This document shows positions 59,732 through 64,000 of a stretch of DNA of 64,000 bases, piece by piece. The stretch is from Pegea sp. RAD2-039 (taxonomy: Eukaryota; Chordata; Thaliacea; Salpida; Salpidae): assembly GCA_034620365.1 (NCBI GenBank), contig JAQGEQ010000192.1, positions 2,351,001 to 2,415,000 of the forward strand, read 5' to 3'. Made by a program: the position numbers and the translations under genes. The notes under the pieces are model-generated. The model saw only the letters and a program-made list of their open reading frames with translations, ran no database searches and was not told where the DNA came from. Positions within the stretch are counted from its first letter, which is position 1. Each line of letters begins with the position of its first letter.

Positions 59732-61044
59732 CAATTTAAGATTTAATTTGAAATCTTTTTAATAAAACTTTTGGAGTAGAATTGATTTAAATTTGTTTTA
59801 TATCTTTAGATTTGTTTTTCACTTTCATATTCATTACAGGTCTTCTGAAAATCTTCACGAAATGATTTTACATTTAGAATTAGAAAAAAAGATTTTGAAT
59901 TTTTTTATTAAAAGCGTTTTTCAGAACTTTCATTTGCTGACAATTCTTGTTTGAAAAAGTTTTGCAACTTGATGTTCTATTTAATAAAAGGTGTTCAAAA
60001 AAGATTACAAAAGAGTTTCAAAGTTTGTGGATAATATAAAAAGTAGAAAACTTCTATTTTAAGCTAAAAATTATTTTAATCGAGCTTAGGAAGGTATAAA
60101 ATGTAAACAAAATAAATAAGCGATTGAAAGATTATTGAAAAAAGTGATATTAGTAAAACTAGTCAATAAAATCTGCTGAAGAACCCTAGAAAGTTACAAA
60201 AAAAAGTTAAAACGATCAATTCATCTATTTCAAGAGTTAATCGACAATTAATATTGAAATTGTGTTTTTTATCTTTAAATAAATATAATCAAAATACTTC
60301 TGTGCATAACGAGTAAGAAGTTGCTTTTGTTGTATTTATCATAATTCTCAAATAACTTTGTAAATAACATGATAATTTTTAAATTGAAATATAAAAGTCA
60401 GTTGTCTTACAAACTAAACCTCTCCATAAAGTTTCTTGTGAGTTTATTTTGTATTTTCTATCACTTTTTGATCACTAAGAGAACCTTATTTATGGAGCAA
60501 GATTGTACAGACTTTCCACAAATGAATCTATTAGATATCTTTAAAAAGTAATTTGTTTTATAGCTTTGTAAATGCCTGAAAGAAGAAATCCAAAGAAAAA
60601 GATGTTGTCTTTTTTATCATATAATAAAAATTAAGAATATTTTGGAGATAAAGTTAGATTGATTAGAATTTGTTTTAAATATAGTTTAAATTCTATTCAA
60701 ATTTTACCGGATTTGATGACTATTCCAAATTTAAAACTCTAAACTACTAATGTTGCAATACCATTTTCAAATAAATACTTTCTAACCCCGAAACTAGTTT
60801 CGATGAGATTTCTAGAAAGGAAGTACTTTTAGAGTTTGTTGCTTATACCAGCTTTTTGTTTAAACATTTTAACTACAGTGTTCACAAACCAAAATGTAAA
60901 TATTTAAAGTCACAAAAAATTAAAATGTATTAGTTGAACCAATTTCAAAATTGTTGAACGATAAATAAAAAATGTAGAATACGCTGCAACCAGTTGAAAT
61001 TTATTTATGAATTGATATTTTAAATCAAAGAATTTATAGAAGAT
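59732..61044. other. Convergent intergenic region
   Basis: AT-rich spacer between two convergent genes. It contains a minus-strand AATAAA at 61000-61005, 40 bases past the FHIT stop. The open frame at 60369-60551 is not supported. Confidence 0.5.
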
Positions 61045-62266
61045 TTAGCTTTCATTGAAACATTTCTTCAGTTCTTCAGCTTCTAATTTCATAACTTCAA
61101 ATGATCTTGCCTCTCTAGTTATTCCAAAATCTTCTTTATCATGCTTTTGCAACTGTCGAAACAAACATGATCAATTTATTTTCTTACAAACTTACGATCA
61201 TCAAAACAGTTTTTTCGAAAATTATAATTTCCATCATATGTCGATCAACTAACTGAACAGAGCGTTTATTAATTACTAGATATGAGTAAAAAGATTTTTA
61301 AATAAAGAAACAATTCATTTATTTTAATAGAAAATTCAAATTGTTACCTCAACATAAATTTGGTCGTTATTCAAAAAGTCCCCGGCAACTCTTGGTATGA
61401 TGTGAACATGGACATGAGGAACTGTTTGACCCGCCTGTTCTCCATCCTAAAAAAAACCACAAATTTTTATATAAAATTATTTAACTGAGCTTCGTAGTTC
61501 AAGGTAGTAGATGGAAGGAAGTTGACAATCATACTTCCTTCCTTACTGCGCATGCGCTTTAATGACAGTGCGCTGAACTATCCACACTTTCTAAATTAAT
61601 GTTCTTTAACATTTTCCCAATGATCTAAAAAGGCGACGTCGAAGTCAACAGATTGTATGTTTTTTACTGGGCCTACTTTCATGGGCTTTACTTCTTCAAT
61701 GAACCACAAGGTAGTGGTAATATTTACCAATAGCTAAAAGGGGACTTTCCGCGCTCAATAGGCGGCATATTAAAGTGAAGTTCACAGACAAGGTGGGGTT
61801 TGAACCCAAGAAACACAATAAATTAGCAGTCAATCAACGTAACCTATGTATCACGTCACAACTAAAGAATAAATTAATTACAATAAACAAAATATTTATA
61901 ATATCAACAAATAAAACATGTAAATAACTTTATGATGTCAAACTAACTTGTATTGCAATTGTGAAAGAAGTGCATTTGTAATAACATTCAACAACTTTCG
62001 AGACTTTTTGAGCAGTGATAAAGAGATCACTAATTTCTTCTGGCAACAGATCATTAAACCTTTTGACGACTCTGTCCGGACAGACCATCACATCTAAAAG
62101 ATCAGTTTAGAAAAATAACTTCATTTATATTAATCAAAATTTAATGATTTATAAGGATACGACCAGGTACAATTGGTTTCAAATTGACTAAAGCATAACT
62201 CAAAGTTGATTTGTAGAATGTGTGACAAATGGGAATTAATTTTGTTCCAAATTGATAAGAGCTCAT
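61045..62266 (-). CDS. FHIT: FHIT, diadenosine triphosphate hydrolase (HIT family)
   Basis: Cleaves Ap3A to AMP and ADP; a conserved small dimeric cytosolic enzyme and, in mammals, a tumour suppressor. Four exons: 62266-62164, 62093-61948, 61446-61348, 61152-61045; 151 aa (human 147). The histidine triad is H94-V-H96-V-H98, with the same residue numbers as in human FHIT. Other FHIT phrases are [47 protein letters not shown] and the exact LQKHDKEDF at the start of the last exon. Nothing is missing, so it should be active. Intron 2 (61447-61947) contains a SINE-like insertion. Convergent with the secreted-protein gene on the left. Confidence 0.95.
61500..61870 (-). mobile_element. Probable tRNA-derived SINE in FHIT intron 2
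   Basis: On the minus strand the segment starts near 61865 and has a box-B-like GGGTTCAAACCC at about 61796-61808, with a weak box-A-like TAGGTTACGTTG about 35 bases before it. This matches tRNA pol III promoter layout. It is clearly more GC-rich than the intron around it. Only one copy is in the window, so the length and family cannot be verified. Confidence 0.45.
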
Positions 62267-63394
62267 TTTATTAGTCCTTAAAAGTACTACCTAAAAAAAT
62301 TACTTAAAAAACAGGTTTAAAAATCTGATACAATAAATAATTTAATAATGTATCATTGTTATATATATAATTGAAATAACTATCATTCAATATTTAATCA
62401 TTTGAGTTATTTTATACAAAGTTTAAAAGAATTATAAATCATTTTTAAAAATATTATTTTTTATCCTTAGAGTCCACCAAAAATTTACTAAGAAAAAGCT
62501 TTGCAAAAAGTAAAGTTTTATTAAAAAATTTCATTATAAGATATATTTAACAACATACAATTTTTTTGTCATCTATTAGAAAAAACTTTTATATTACGAG
62601 AAGCAAAATTATTTGTTGAGTTATTGCTGCATGCTAAAAGTGTTTTAATATAATTTTGAATTGATATATCATGATAAAACATCATTTGTATCCTAAGCAA
62701 CTTGCATTGTAGAAGTTTATAAGCACTATGAGTTAAATGAAAAAATAATGCTTTTAATAGAAAGATTTTCTTTAGAAATTTTAATCCAAGTTTTTTTACC
62801 AGCTTTTTAGTTTCTTTAAAAATTATTTAGTAAACTTTTGGAATAACAGCTTTAAATCTGTATAGCATTACGTTGTAAAGTCTACATTACTAGAGATAGC
62901 AATTTACTTTCATAAGTGGGTAAGCACCAGTTGAGCTCAAGAAAAAGTATTTTTGTAAAATCTTAATTTGTATCTAAAATACTGTATATTTTCAAGATTG
63001 TATATATACAAATATACATATTACATATATTGTATATAATATACATAATTTTAGTTGAAGATCTTATAAACTAATGAAAATTATATTAAAATTATTGATC
63101 TTAGCAAAACTAGTTTTCACTATTTATTAAAGGGTTCTTTTCATGTAAAAATTAATTTACAAATAACAATTTACTGATTAATGAATAGTACTAGAAAAAA
63201 TGGTCGAATTCTACATAAAATATTTAAAAACTAAGTAAACTTAGAAAGTGCCTACATAAATTTATATGAAATTTTCGCCAACAGATGAAGTTGTCAATGC
63301 CCTAGTTCAAAATTAACTAGTTTTACAAATTTTATGTTATCATAATGCAATACTCATCCATGCAATACTATTGCTATTATTATTAATTAATTGG
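62267..63394. other. Intergenic, very AT-rich
   Basis: Upstream of FHIT. Includes a run of alternating TA/TATATAC at about 62997-63050. No gene recognised. Confidence 0.5.
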
Positions 63395-63640
63395 TGATTA
63401 ACTGATTTTTGCTAATGTCACATCAATTGTTGCACATTCAGTAAAAGAATTACAGATGCTGATTGATCAGTTTTCATCAGCCTGTACAGACTTTAGAATG
63501 AAAATCAGTCCAAAAATTCCAGAAGTTCTTGGCCAAGGTGTAAATTTTACATTCAATCAACATCCATGGCTGTGACGTTGAGAATGTAGATAATTTGATA
63601 ATCTGAGTGAAGGACTGATGGAAAAAATATCGAATTGAAG
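63395..63640 (+). mobile_element. LINE reverse-transcriptase fragment
   Basis: The plus strand reads FANVTSIVAHSVKELQMLID, then QFSSACTDFRMKIS and VLGQG. This matches the RT stretch that follows the YADD box in many LINEs (FADDT.IVAHS..ELQ..ID.FS.AC..F...IS.KKTEVL.QG), with DD decayed to NV. Further on, IHGCDVENVDN matches the next conserved segment. Stops and shifts mark it as dead. Confidence 0.65.
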
Positions 63641-63765
63641 GTCAACTAAATTATGGCAAGTTTAAAAAATTAAGTCTTATATAATCCGTCGAATTTGTAA
63701 AATTTAAAAGGTATCTAATTTTAAGAATCTGAGATGATGTTTATAGCTATCGTATTTTATATTAA
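63641..63765 (-). mobile_element. CR1-like LINE C-terminal scrap
   Basis: Aligns with the C-terminal block of the LINE fragment at 36.62-36.74 kb. Shared sequence: (A)TCCGTCGAATTT versus ATTCGTCGAATTT, then GTATCTAA and CTGAGA(T/C)GATGTT. Opposite orientation to the RT piece on its left. Confidence 0.55.
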
Positions 63766-64000
63766 GCTTCCTGCATACCAATCTCGTAAATGTTGCCTGA
63801 ACAGATTCAATCGTTTTGATATTACCAACTTGATTTGGCATCCATGCACTGGCATTGTATTTAAGAATGTATTCAAAATTGCGTTAAATTTAAAGAGATT
63901 GATAAAGAAGTATAGATCTTCAGAATTAAAGGTATAAAATAAACAAGATTGATTGATTTTGGAAAGATTTTAGAAACATAAACGTGCTATTTAAATTCAG

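Noticed and set aside
1..64000. tRNA, rRNA or snRNA genes
   Set aside because: I found no complete cloverleaf or conserved RNA block; only tRNA-like boxes inside repeats.

Overview
This is an AT-rich (roughly 70% A+T by eye) stretch of a nuclear genome from an invertebrate animal. All genes are split by GT-AG introns, many only 39-60 bases long. The gene families are animal ones: citron, an ELK-type ETS factor, a RING-H2 membrane protein and FHIT. RSPH10B implies a ciliated animal. I cannot name the phylum from the sequence alone.

Layout, left to right. (1) The 3' end of a selenophosphate synthetase gene (+). (2) A small RNF24/RNF122-like RING-H2 gene (+, 4.7-7.0 kb). (3) A decayed gag-protease retroelement (-, about 10.8-11.5 kb). 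(4) A tight same-strand cluster: intronless RSPH10B (13.8-16.4 kb), a shorter intronless paralogue without MORN repeats (16.9-18.0 kb), and the 13-exon mismatch-repair gene PMS2 (18.8-22.3 kb). (5) A dead non-LTR retrotransposon (-, 23.7-26.1 kb). (6) A 38-exon citron gene (-, 27.0-34.8 kb) with coiled coil, C1, PH and CNH domains but no kinase exons, and with a recent in-frame duplication of two coiled-coil exons. (7) A transposon graveyard (36.1-41.0 kb) with three LINE fragments and a second copy of the gag-protease element. (8) An ELK-family ETS transcription factor (-, 43.5-50.9 kb) with a 4.5-kb first intron. (9) A long gene-poor AT-rich stretch (50.9-57.6 kb). (10) A 7-exon secreted cysteine-containing protein I do not recognise (+, 57.6-59.7 kb). 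(11) FHIT (-, 61.0-62.3 kb), with a tRNA-like SINE in one intron. (12) LINE fragments at the right edge.

I assembled the exon models by hand from splice sites, reading phase and similarity to known families. For the complete genes every phase closes: RING 170 aa, PMS2 791 aa, citron 1622 aa with both duplicated exon pairs, ELK 695 aa, secreted protein 390 aa, FHIT 151 aa.

The best leads are: linkage of RSPH10B with PMS2, which are also neighbours in human; the MORN-less RSPH10B paralogue; the kinase-less citron with a fresh exon duplication; about 25-fold excess of the palindrome TGACGTCA, concentrated around ELK; the unrecognised secreted protein; and a retroelement with a zinc knuckle placed after the protease.
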